In this document: piece after piece, positions 1 to 12,500 of the stretch
Layout of the letters: each line of letters begins with the position of its first letter
Numbering within the stretch: position 1 is the first letter of the stretch
From: Callaeas wilsoni
Lineage: Eukaryota > Chordata > Aves > Passeriformes > Callaeidae
Assembly: GCA_013398955.1 (NCBI GenBank)
Contig: VWPU01017432.1
Span: 1 to 64,000, forward strand
DNA length: 64,000 nucleotides
Direction: 5' to 3'
Translations under genes and position numbers: made by a program
The notes under the pieces: model-generated
Seen by the model: the letters and a program-made list of their open reading frames with translations, nothing else
Told to the model about the DNA's origin: nothing
Database searches by the model: none

Positions 1-132
1 CGGCGCCTTCCCCGCCCCGCCCCGCCATTCCCGCCCCGCCGGCTGCCGAGCGCGTCAGCCGCCGCCTCCTTCCCCGGCTTGCCCGGCGGCACCCGGAGCT
101 AAGCCGCCTGCGCGCCAGGGCCGCCATCTCCG

Positions 133-146
133 GTCACCATAGTGAC
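133..146 (+). promoter_or_regulatory. Candidate RFX X-box
   Basis: The 14-mer GTCACCATAGTGAC has perfect 5-bp arms (GTCAC/GTGAC) around CATA. It fits the RFX X-box pattern GTNRCC-NN-RGYAAC except for one base in the right half-site. It sits 177 bp upstream of the start codon inside the CpG island. RFX factors drive many ciliary genes, so placement and gene function agree; binding is inferred. Confidence 0.45.
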
Positions 147-254
147 GGGTCCCGACGACGCCGGGACGGCTCCGGGCCTCTTCCCCTGTGCCCCGGAGCC
201 AGCCGCCGTCCTTCCCGCCGTGAGCCCTTTGGGTCTTCTCCCGCCAGCGCCTGC

Positions 255-293
255 ATGTGCTCCCGTGGCGTTCTGGATCCGCCCCCGCCTTGA
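255..293 (+). other. Short upstream ORF in the 5' leader
   Basis: An ATG at 255 opens a 12-codon frame ending in TGA at 291-293, 30 bp before the main start and in a different frame. Its context (ctgcATGt) is weak. It matters only if the transcript starts upstream of 255, which cannot be told here. Confidence 0.4.
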
Positions 294-322
294 TCCTGCC
301 TGGCGGGGTACGTGCCGCCACC

Positions 323-523
323 ATGGCCGGGGAGGGAGACAGGAGGAAGCGCTTTATTTCAGCCACGGCTGCCAACTACTTCGGGCTGGACCCGGCGGGC
401 GGTGCCGCTGCCTTGGCCGCGGGGCTGCATTCCCGTCCGGAGCTGAGCCGCTTCCTCGACGACGGCAATGAGTTCCTGCTCGTGGTGCAGCACTCGGGCG
501 CGCAGCTCAGCGCTTCCAACAAG
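323..523 (+). CDS. DYNC2H1: DYNC2H1 coding exon 1 (aa 1-67)
   Basis: This exon starts at the Kozak ATG and encodes the extreme N terminus, including NYFGL and [10 protein letters not shown], both matching the family's N-terminal block. The alanine-rich stretch between them is less conserved. It ends in phase 0 at aag|gtaccg. Confidence 0.93.
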
Positions 524-3500
524 GTACCGTAGTGTCCGGCGCCTGCGGGTCCCGCGTGTCCCGGGTGTCCGCCGCGTCCCGGCGTGCGAGCGGGGATGCA
601 GAGCCTGGAGTTTGCCCAGGCTTGGTGGCCGTAAAGACTGGTGTCAGATTGGGGAGACATCTCCCTCCTGCGAATATCTGTGCAGGTCTCTGTGTCTGCT
701 GCAAACTACTGGCGGCTGCCGTGGTTTAACCCCAGCCGTCAGCTAAGTACCACTCACTGTCCCCCACCCCGCCGTGTGGAGAAGAATCGGAAAGAAAAGA
801 ACGCTGTGGGTTGAGATAAACACACTTTAATAACTAAAACGAAATAAAAGATAATGCTAGCTAACCACTGTTACACTAATAATAATGTTAATAACTGTAA
901 TGAAAAGGGGCGAGAGAGGGGAACAAAACCCAAGAGAAACAAGTGATGCACAATACAGTTATTCACCAATGACTGATGCCCAGCCCGTCCCCCAGCAGCG
1001 ATCTCCCGGCCAACTCCCCCCGGTTTATACACTGAGCATGATGCTCTGTGCTATGGAATATGTCTCTGGCCAGCTCGGGTCAGCTGTCCTGGCCATGCTC
1101 CCTCCCAGCTTCTCGTGCCCTCCTCACTGGCAGATCATGAAGCACTGCAAGGTCCTTGACTTTGAATAGTTACTGGTCAGCAACAACCAATATATCAGTG
1201 TGATGTTAACATTATTCTCATACTAAACCCAATACACAGCACTGTACCAGCTGTTAAGAACAAAATTAACTCTATCCTTGCTGAAAGAAAAGCACTGTGC
1301 CCAGAGCCTGTGACCATATGGTCAGCAGATGATACATTTGTTAGTGGGTTGTGCCCATGCCAGTGCAGTTTTAGTGTGCTGTATGTTGGAACGTAATGCG
1401 ACCTGGGGCATGGAGATGGATGTATGATTTCTTCCTGGGCATGGCTGCATGCAGGTGACTGGGAGGATTGCCTGGGCAATGTCTGTGCAGGGAATGGGAC
1501 CCACTATGTGGCACACTGGCTGATATTTGACAAATCCAAGGTGAGTGTTTGTCCAAAGCATGCATTGTTCAAATTGGTGCGTCCGGCTGTGAGCAAATCT
1601 GAGATTCATTGTGTGAAATGTCCTGCCTTGAGTCTTGTGTTCAGCAAGTGACTTATGGGATTGATACCACGGGGTGTGTTGTGCACTCAGTGTCACCATG
1701 TAAGGAGGGCATGGTGGGGTGCCAGCCACACGGAGCGTACAGGCAAGGTGTGGGTCTTGAAATGGGACCTGTCGTTCTGCAGTGAGACCAGGGACGTGGT
1801 GTCTGTTATGTCCGTGGCTTCACCCATGGAAGATGCATGTCATGAGTCCTCGACATGTGAAGTGTGGACCAGTAACTTGCATGTCTCCTTGGTTAATCCT
1901 CTGTGAAGTCTAGTGCATGCTGTATTCAGGCAAGAATGAACATTTATGTGTACCAGGTTTTGGGGGTGCTGCTGAGCCACTGCCTAAAATATGAAGCAGC
2001 TTTCAGCAGCTGTGGAAGATCAGATGCATATTGGTGCTTTACTGTGTTCTTGTTGTCCCAGTGAAGCTATGTCTGTAGGTGTTGGGCTAAAGGCTTCATT
2101 AGGAAGTAAGACTGTTACTGTCCAATGAAACTGAAAGCTGTTTTTACTACCCTTTGTTTCTTGTAACAGAAAAATAGTACACAGATATTTACAATTGCAC
2201 AGAATCTGGGATTTCCCTTAGCGTATATTTTTGCTATTAATTTATCAAATATTTTATATATATTCTTGTTCTGTGAATTGTCCTCAGCCACAAATAGTTT
2301 CAGTAATTACTTTATGGCAATTTTTTGAACTTTACCCATAAGTTGGGCTGTGGATGGAACATTAGTCATTTCACAATTTGTGATTTTACTGATGAAGGAG
2401 CATGCCTTTCTCTGTTCTTGAGAAATCTATGAATAGAGTATTCATAACAATTTACAAACTCAGGAAAACCATACAGAATATTTAGGATATATAGAAAAAT
2501 ATTCCCAAAGGTACGTAGCATAAAAATACAATTAAAAAAGTAGGCTTCGTGCTTAGTTTCTCTAGGCACAAGACAGAGTTTCTGTTTAGTCCAAAGAAAG
2601 TGGTAAGCAGAGTTTTCAAAATATAGTGAGAAATGATGGTATTTACAGACATTATATGCTGTAGAAGGCTTTATGTATTTGATGGTGGAAGTCGGGTTTC
2701 TATGGACTCAGATATGAGTATCATAAAAATTTTAATTTTCTGTGTCAATCAGATACTACCAGAATTGTGTCAGAGCCCAGAGGGAGTAATATGGTGTTTT
2801 ATATTTTTTTCTTGATGCAAATTGTTCGTGTAAATGGTGTATGTAATTTTGTATAATATGCAGTCAGTAAGAGCTTTCTAAACAAATCCTGTCTTCTTGA
2901 TTGTTACAGATTGAAGCTACTGATTCAAAGAATAATGTGTTGGTGTTCTTTAAGCTGAGACCTGATGTAATAACTGAAGATAATCTTCATAGTAATATTC
3001 TTGTGTCATCTATGCTAGACTCACCAATCAACACCCTTTATCAAGCTGTACGACAAGTTTTTGCACCAGTATTACTGAAGGTGAGCAATATACCTGTTTA
3101 AATGTTTTGTAGATTTATATTGAGACTGGAATTCAGTAGGATGTTACCTAATTCTGAGCTAAATATTTTATGTTACAAAATCAAAGTATTTGAGGAGATT
3201 AAACAATGGGTGATAGTTATAATTTCTAAGTTAAAGAAAGTACTTAAGTTCCTATCAGTAAGGATGAGAGGAAGATTCTGGTCATACATATGCCTTACTG
3301 GAAACGTGGAATACACTGGCCAGTGGTGGTTAATGTGGTAGACAGCCAACACATTTTCAGAGTGCCTTTATAAACCCAAGAACTGACTTTTGATTTTGTG
3401 ATAAAAATGTTTTTCATAGTATTATTCTGAATTGTTAAATGAAAAGAACAAGGTGCTCTTTCTTGACTTTAGGGGAAAACTTGCTACATTGTCCCACCAT

Positions 3501-6500
3501 ATGGTTGGTACTTAATCTGAATTTTATATTTTTTTAAAGACTAATGGTAAGAAAATAGCAATTGCTCTATCATGTGAGTCACAATTTTTGAAATTTTCAT
3601 TACAGGATGAGAAGTGGAGTAAAGCATTTGATCCCAAACTCCAGAAACTTCTAAGTGAACTTGAAGCTGGCTTGAGTACTGCTCTCAGAAGATCAGATCC
3701 CAGCTACACAGGAACAAAATTCAGTGAAGATGATGTGCGAGGTTTGTTTTGCAATTACATCTTTTATAGTTAATTTTGAATTCGGAATAAATAATTTATT
3801 TACAAGTTGAGCGTTTAGGCTTCCCAGTGATTGCACAGTGCGAAATAGAACTGGTTGTTGTTAGTAGACTGGAATTACTGATAGTCATGCTAGGAGACCA
3901 GAGTTGACTTTTATACTGCATCTAGTCAGGATCAGAAGTTAAAGGATATTTACCTAACCATATGTAAAAATTTGCTTTAGAAAGTATGTTCTGACTGGAC
4001 ATATTTTATAAACATTAATTTATTTCATATGTAAATATTTTCTATTTTATTTGCAGCTATACTGACACCAACAGATGAATTTCAGTTCTGGAGAGAATTT
4101 GCTCGTCATGGAAGTAAAGGGTGTAGTAAAGAGAGAGCTTCGTATTTTAGAGACCTATTTGAGGACATTGCAAAAGTATGTTTTATTTTGTGTGATCAGT
4201 GACATCTTTCTAGACTTAGTAAAAAAAACTCTTCTATGAATTATATGTCAGTATACGTACACTCTTTCCAAATATATGAATATGTAACTATTTAGTTATT
4301 CTTTTCTTAGGCAGAATTTTACTTTAAATGATATTCCTGTAGTTTGTAGTGACAGTGATGCATGGGAATGCCTACATTTAATTGGGAGTGGATTTGATCA
4401 TTGAATACTAGGAGCTGGTGTAGAAATACAACTGTATGCTACAGTTTGTGAACTGGGGATTGACTCACGAGATGAAAAGGACACTATTAATGCTGTCATG
4501 CAACACTTTTGGCACCCACAAAGCATTTTCTGGAATAGTGCTTCAGATAGCAATGAACATTTCACATGAATAAACTTACACAAATACTTGGTTTTTTGAG
4601 AGGATTATGATATATTCTGTTATGCAGTAAACCTCAGGAAACTACACCACTTGCCACCTTCAGGAAAGTGTAACTGTTTCTACAATACTATTTGCAAAGT
4701 GAACATATTAAGGATATTTTTTTCTAGGATTATTACAACTTGGATACTCTCTCATTATTTGAAGTTGTGGATTTGGTGGAGGCTACCAAGGATACTGTTG
4801 ATGGTGTGTGGAGACAAACAGAACATGATCCTTATCCACAGTCTCGCATGCATAATCTCTTGGATGTGATAGGTAAACTTTTATGCAGCCTTTATTAAAT
4901 GCACAGTTCAGAAAAGTAAAATGATTCCTTGAGCAGAAACCTTCTTCCTTGTAAAGGCACCAATAACAGCCCACAATGGGAAGGTGCTTGCTTCTTATAA
5001 TTATGAACCATGGATATTATTTGCCTTCTAGTATGTGGTAATTCAGCCAATTGTAATAGATGCCTTCACACATGCTTGGGAAGGTGATAGATAGTTAGAA
5101 GATGGAGCTGGATAGCTTTCAGCCTGTGAGCTGGATTTGTCATGCTTCTATTCGACTCCTTGTCTTTCTCTCAGAGGAGAAAATGTTCTTAACTAAACCC
5201 CTATTAAGGTCGGTTCACTTTGTGTGGATGTGAGAGCAGGATGTGCAGAGAGGTTCTTCTTTCATTCTCTTGGCAGCAGCCCCATGTTTGGGGACAGGCA
5301 TAGGACAGTGAGTTTGTGTGCTGCTGCCAGATGTGTGTGTGCGTGAGAGGAAGAGTTGTGGGGAGCAGCCAGATACTGCCATTGCTGCTGATAAAGACAG
5401 GTGCTTTTGTGTGGAATTCAGAATCCAAATCCATCAGCTTCAAATGTTGGACCAACTTCTGTTTACCTTGGAGGTATTCAAGAGATTTATTGAATTTGAA
5501 GTAAAATAATCAGTTATTGCTGCGTTTGTGTGGTTTGAAATCAAGACACTACACTGTTTTTTTAAAAATGTGATTGGAATGTGATGTAGCCCTTAAAGGA
5601 ATTATTTTAAACAAGCATAACATCTTGGGTTTTTTATACTTTTTTGTCTTCTAGGTGGCTCATTAGGTAGATTTGTTCAGAGAAAATTAGCAGCTTTGAA
5701 TTTGTGGAAGGATACTTTTCACAGTGTTAAAGAAAATATACAGACTGGCATCTTGATTTGTGAGCAGTGGGTGTCAGCTTGTGAATACCTAACTGGACAA
5801 CTATGGCAACATTATGCTCTACATCCATGGAAAAATGAGAAATATTTCCCTGAACTGATAGCCAAACTTGGCAAACGTCTTGATGAGGTAGGGATTTGAA
5901 TTATACACATTAGTTTCATTAGACACAGAATTAAACAGCATTGTTGCAAGTTAAAAAAGGGAATTAAAATACTTTCATAGTCTTTTCAGAGTCAGATAGT
6001 ATTCCATAATCTGTTTGTCTGAGCCTTTCAAAAGTTTCTTGTAAAAAGGAGAGAGATATGTACTTGTAAATACAAGTTTTATGTAAAAATACATTTGATT
6101 TATCAAATACTTTTTTTCCCTTATAGGTGCTAACTGTTAGAACACTGCATGAAAAACTTATGTTCTTCTTGCCAGCTGGAGAACAAAATTCTTTACATCT
6201 TTCTCATGTGTTCGAACCCTTTGCTGGCCTAAATCCTGTACACTATAATCCTTACACAGAGGTATAATGCTTGTTTTTAATGTGTCTTTTATAATGCATT
6301 TTATAATGCTTATTCTTTCTGTGTCTTTTTGCAATGTGTGTAGTCCTAAACTAACACATGAACTCATTATCTCTAGCCATTATGGAAAGCAGCAGTCTCT
6401 CAGTATGAAAGAATTATTGCACCAGCAGAACAAAAAATAGCAAGCAAATTGAAGAAATTTATTTCGGAAATTCAGGACAGTCCACAGCAGGTATGGGTAT

Positions 6501-9500
6501 TTTGTAGTCTGAAAACATTCCTGCAAATCAAGTTATTTAATTCTTAAGTAGTCAGTTGAGAGGATAGGAGTAAGTTCTTAGAGCCAAAGACAGCACTACT
6601 GGGTGGTGTCAGCCTATGTTTAATTTTTTTAATGAGAAAGTGATAACTTTTTAAAATCTTCATATTCCAGCTTCTTCAAATATTTCAGAAACATAAGGAA
6701 CTGATAAAGCATCCAAATATAAGCAAAGAATTGCTTTTTGAAAGGGAAACATTGCTGGCAGCACTTCAAGATTATGTCAAAGGTATTTAATGGCATTAGG
6801 TTTTTTGTGAATGCTAGAATCTTTATTTACTTCTAGAATTATGTTAGTGTTCCTAGTATATTTTTATAACTACAATAATGATCTAAGATTGTTCTGTTAG
6901 ATTTCTGGTCTAATGCATCTTTTGCATGTGTTAGACTATGAGACAGACTTTGAAACTCGATGCCATGGAGTTCCTGGTGATGTTTCCGGACCACTATCAG
7001 GCAAGAACCTTTCTGAAGTTGTCAATAATATTGTATGGGTACAGCAGCTGGAACTGAAGGTAACAGATTCTGTTACTGTTTACACACAATTTATCATAGA
7101 ATGTAAAACATGGTATTTGACATTTCTCTGGGGAATTCCACACAGAAAAACTGTGGGCTTCCCAAGAGTTATATAATCAAGGTTCCTTATCAGTGGTGCT
7201 GCATGCTAAGTGGAATTTTATTAGCAGACCCAGAATGTAGTCTTTTTGTAGTAAACTGAACCGCCTCCTTCAGACAGAAGGTTTTTTTGTTAAATTTTAC
7301 CATGCAGTTTGCATTTTAAAATTGTTTTTAGGATTCACAGATAGCCAGATTCTGAAATCCCAATTCTCATTTGTTATTACTAACCTTTGCAGTGTCCTCT
7401 TGAAATCTAAGGGGTTTCTTTGTAGTACGTTTTGAGCTTGTGCCTGTCAGGGAATTTACAGTGGTAGAAGTAAACAACTGTACAATAATTCTGTGTTCTC
7501 TTAAATCGTACTGGACTCTATTTTAATTTATCATGTTTTTGTAAGTTTGTTTTTGCACTTTAGTTGGAAGCTTTGAATGTTTTTTGGAAAACATTGACCA
7601 GCAAAAACCAAAATGTTTTTTGTGAACGTAAGTGCCCTCTACAATAACTATAGATTTGAATGAGAATAGAAGTTACTTATCCCAGAATAACCATCAGCCC
7701 CTGTTCAGCTGATGTGTGTCAGTTGTATGTTTGCTTTAGGCTGTGCTAAATTTTTGAATTGGTCTCAAATCTCCACTGATTGTATTGACTAGAGTTTTAA
7801 TTTGTCCACATGTAGATGTGAAATTCCATTTCAAATACCTTTGAATATCATCATGGACCTTACAGATACGACAGAAGGCTCATGGCTCTGTACCTTTACA
7901 GAGAGTTAATTAAAGACCAAGTGGGATATCCTCAGGGTGTCTTAGTAGGGGTGGATGCCATGGTCACTGTTGTCAGTGGACAGCTTATTCAAACCCAGTT
8001 TACTGTAAATAGAATTCAAACATCTGGGACGCAGTTCAGAATTCACTTTTTTTTCCTAATCAGCTTTTGAATCCCACTTGGATGTTTTGTAATGCTGATT
8101 TTTATTGTAGTGATTTTTCTTTTCTGATTGAATATTGGGAAGTTAAAGCTTATTTTCTTCATTACTGTGTTTAAGGTGGATGATTCTATCAAGCTGGCAG
8201 AGGCTCTTCTGTCTGACTTACCCGGATTTCAAACTTTTCATCAAAGTGCAAATTGTTTTCTGGAACAGTTAAAAGTATATGAGCAAGAACAATTTGATGA
8301 TTGGTCTAGGAATATCCAGTCAGAATTATCAAATCCCAAGTCAGGACTTTGGTAAATACACTCTTGTTTAAATAATGTTTATTAAATAATGAGATCTGTA
8401 GTGTGGTGTAATTCATTAGAATTTGACAAAAGAAATAAAAAAAATTACAGGATTGAGAATGAATAGGGAGGCAAAATAGAACAATTTATTATAGTTTCAA
8501 CATCCTGCCAGTCTTGCTTGGTAAGGTGAAATATACAGGACAGTACTATTAAGAACTAATTAATAGCTAATTAATAGCTAATATTGCAGATTAATAACTA
8601 ATCTTGCAGTTTCTGTTAGCCCCTGGAATGAAAGACATGTTTGGTTTGCTTGTTGTTTTTACTTGTTACCCATTGTAATCCTTATAGCGATAATGTATAG
8701 AAACCAGATGAGATGAGAGTATAGCTGTGCTATACAGATGACACATGTAGAGTAAGAAATCAATTGATATTCACAAGAAATTCTGCAGTCTACACAAGGC
8801 AGATGAAAGAAGAGAGGGCATATCAATTTAAATTTTATGAATTTTGTTTCCCAAAGTAACAGAATTTCTTTATGGGATATTAAAATATATTTTAACAATT
8901 TTTGTTTTAGTCGATTGACCACATGGCTTCTGTCTTCAAATCTGAGTGTTGCAAAATTCCTCTGAAAAGTATTTGTCCACAGTTACAGAGAATACAGGAG
9001 TTGATACTTAAGTGAAAACCTTTATTTTAATGAAAACATGCAAAAATATAACAGCCATCTAATTTATTAGTACCATAAAATTTTGTTATAGCGAAATTTT
9101 AAAAGATGTGAAGTGGTTAATTAAAAGAACAAGAAAAGAAGTAGCTCCCTACAAAGGGGAATGCAATGGATATGGGAACTAGAAAAGAGATGAGGAAAAA
9201 AAAGAAGAAAAAAATTAGTAAGGCTGAAGTGTTTATGAAAGAAGCATTGCTAAAGTAGGAAAAAAAATGGAGTACAGTCTGAAGAAAGGCTGATATTCTT
9301 ATTAGCATCTGGTTGAATATACCAAAATGCTCCATTGATGCAAGTTTTGGTTCTTAGATTGTTTCCCTCAGATTATTTTCTCCCGCCTTTGCAATGCTGA
9401 AGACTGTGGTGGGTAAGGCACGTCCTTGAGAGAGTATGATGGATACAGTGTAATTTAGAAATACTGTCTAGCCCTGAGTTACATGTTAACTATCATCACA

Positions 9501-12500
9501 AGCCAGAAAAACTTTGTAAGCAAGAATGATAAACATTGTTAATTCTGTCTTATCTTCATTGGCTTTGAATGAAAGGAAAGGTTACTGGAACAGTTTCTGA
9601 GTAAATTAAAATGTTAATAAACATAGAAAAACAAAATAGAATGACATCAAGCTGTTCAGAATAGTTTTTTATGTTATGGTAAAATGCACCTAAGAAAGGA
9701 TAAATATCAAATTATATTCAGTAATATGATTGATTTTGGTTCAGTATCCAAGCAAATAGCCCTGTGATGGAGCTGGATTCCGTTTCTGGAACATTAAACA
9801 TACTTTACTCAGATCGTTTGGTGACTCTGCTAAGAGAAGTACGTCAGCTGTCTGCACTTGGGTTTGCTATACCAGCTAAAATACAGCATGTTGCAAACAC
9901 TGCACAAAAGTTCTGCAAGCAGGCGGTCATCCTCAAGCAGGTATAAGATTATGCCATAATAACTTTCTGTTCTGACTTCCCAGCTTTAGTTTGTAGAAGT
10001 TTTCTACAGTACTGTCTTTTCTGTCTGTGTGGTTAAGCTTTTCGCTGTGCTTGTCTGTATGAAAGTGACTTCTTTCTTGAACAAGTTAGCTAAGTCCATA
10101 AAAGAAAACAAAAGTAAAGATACGCTTTACATTTTCAGAATGTGTCTTCTTTTGAAATAGAGTATTAAAGCCATATGAAGTATACTTTATACAAAAATAA
10201 GACAAGTAATTAGTTGATCACCTGGTTTTAGTCTCAGTTTTTTATAATTATGAGTAAAGGGAAGTGTCATAAAATGACATGTCCTGGCCAGTGCTAGTTT
10301 TCAACTGAAAATATATTAGTAAGTGTTTTAATGGTAGTATGTGTGGGGTTTTGATGGGTGGGTGGTATATTCTTTTGATTGCATTCAATGCCATGTATGT
10401 TTTTGTTTGGCTTGTATTTCAATTCAATTTCACATGAGGTATCCTTGATATCTGAGATACCCCTACAGCTAAGGCAGAGTTGACATAAGACCTTTTATTT
10501 ATTCTTGTAAATTTAAGCTCTCCTTTTTTTACAGGTGGCACATTTCTATAATTCTATTGATCAACAAATGATTGGGAGTCAGAAGCCAATGATGTTACAG
10601 TCTGCTCTAGCATTTGAACAGATAATTAAGGTGAGAGAATCCCCCTCTTTGTCTTTTTAGTTTCAGTGGTATCTGTGCATATTCTGTGCTGCTTTTTCTA
10701 CGTTTATTGCATTGTAATTAAAAAAATTATTTCTTGATAAACAAGTGAAGTTGATTAGCAGCTATTAATGTTACATTTTTGGTTTTGATCTGTGCAGAAC
10801 AAAGACTAAGAGAGCCGTTTAAGTGTCCTCTCATCTTCAGATGTCTGCTTATGTTTGTGGAACAGCAGTCTCAACATCAGTTGATCTATTTCAAACTCTG
10901 TTAGGATTCCGTCATTAATCCTTCTCCAGTGCACTGATGTAGCTATAGCGCTGTGCTCCTGCATGTCTGTGATTTGCCAGATTATTTTGTCTCTAGTGCA
11001 GTTAGGGAAAGGGACGTCCTCTGTTTTTTTGCTAGGAATAAAACCATCTTTCTCATATTATCACTTCCTGTATGCTAGCTGGTAGACTGCTTTTGTCATT
11101 AAATGTTAAAAAGCTTGTGTGTTTTTAAAGCATTCAAAGTCTGGTCCTGGAGGAAAAGCTCAAATAACATGGGATAATCCCAGAGAACTGGAGGCTTATA
11201 TCCAAAAACTCCAAACTGCTGCTGAACGGCTTTCCACTGAAAATAGAAAGCTAAGGAAGTGGCACACAAACTTCATTGAAAAGGTATATTTTCCAGATGA
11301 AATTGAAATCATATCTGCTATAGCATGCGTTAGCCTTTCTTTCATTTGCATGATGATGAGTATGTTTATTATTCCTTAAAATTCTTTTAACAGGTCATAT
11401 CACTTATGAATATTGATCTACTTCGGCAGCAGCAGCGTTGGAAAGAGGGACTTCAGGAGCTCAGAACTGGTTTTGCCAGCCTTGAGTCACAGGCAGGGTT
11501 TGATTTTCATACTGCAAACTGTGAACATTTGACTTTTCAACAGTAATCAAGACTCAAACATAGCATGATTGAATTAATTTTGATTAAGGAGTTACTGACT
11601 GTCTTAGGAAAACATCTGTGTCCTAGTTAATGTCAGATGTGAGGTAAAATCACAGATGAGGAGGATGGAGATAATTTTTTTGTCATACTAGCAATGGGAG
11701 AAGAACTTTTGGTCAATGACAGATGTTAGATGAGGAAATGGGAAAACCTCAGGTAGCGTAGATCAGTTGTGTCTGAGCCATTAATGCAAGGTAAAATGAA
11801 GAAATTGGTACAGATAATGAGAGATCCATGCACAGAATAAAATAAATGTATAAAATTTAGAATTAAGATGCATTTCTGCCTGAAATAATGAGAAAAACAT
11901 GTTTTTGTGTGTTCATTTATCAATTGACAACTTCTAGAGTAGAATCATAGGTTGGAAAAGACCCTTAACATCATTGAGTAAGATGATAACGATTTTGATT
12001 AAGAATATCATATTATCAAAATAAGCTATTTTGAGTTATTATTCAAGTCAGTTTAGTTTTTCCTATAGTCTTCAGCAGTCAAAGGACTATATTCTTAGAT
12101 GGATATGTTGTTCTTATCCTTTATAATGCAAATGCAGATTACTTTTGTTGCTGTTTGCCAGTCAAATAAATGCAGTATCTTTACAGTATTTTACTTCTAA
12201 TTTTATTTTCATTCTCTCAAGATAATATGAAAAATAAGTGTATTGATTCAGCTTCTGGCTTGTGTTTTCTTTTGAAGTTTAATTTGCAGATTTTTATTTT
12301 TAAGTCAGTATATTTTATGAAAATAATCTAGATTTGCTTTAGGATCTGTTTGAAAATTATTTTGGTATTACACAATGTTTTTAGATGGAAAATAACCTAA
12401 ACTGTATTCAGTCACTCTTTAAAAATCTTTGAGTAGAAGTGATAAAACTTAACCAAATGTATATTTTTTTCGCATTCCAAAAATTATAAGATGGTGTAGT

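Larger units (their letters stand above)
1..322 (+). promoter_or_regulatory. DYNC2H1: CpG-island promoter and 5' UTR of DYNC2H1
   Basis: The first ~610 bases are very GC- and CpG-rich, unlike the AT-rich introns that follow. Overlapping GC boxes (ccccgcccc type) lie at about 8-40. There is no TATA box near a likely start site, as is usual for a housekeeping or ciliary promoter. The transcription start cannot be fixed from sequence. The left edge cuts the island, so a divergent neighbour's promoter could lie just outside. Confidence 0.75.
3081..11130 (+). other. Introns 2-13: no further features recognised
   Basis: The longer gaps are 3081-3605, 3742-4056, 4176-4727, 4873-5654, 7060-8175, 8352-9744, 9941-10534 and 10631-11130. 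I see ordinary AT-rich intron, a GT-rich patch near 5330 and an imperfect taatagctaat repeat at about 8558-8585. An acceptor-like site at 8911 leads to no conserved coding sequence. Confidence 0.55.

Noticed and set aside
55..375. 106-codon minus-strand frame in the CpG island, considered as a divergent neighbour's first exon (DCUN1D5 lies upstream in mammals)
   Set aside because: The sequence does not resemble the DCUN1D5 N terminus and is explained by GC-rich composition.
885..1169. 94-codon plus-strand open frame
   Set aside because: It lies wholly in the ERVL LTR, antisense to it.
1322..1729. 135-codon minus-strand open frame in intron 1
   Set aside because: No recognisable protein pattern; TG/CA-rich sequence has few stops by chance.
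8912..8966. Alternative exon 12 start after ttttgttttag
   Set aside because: Translation does not match the family, whereas the acceptor at 9744 restores a perfect match and the split Cys codon.
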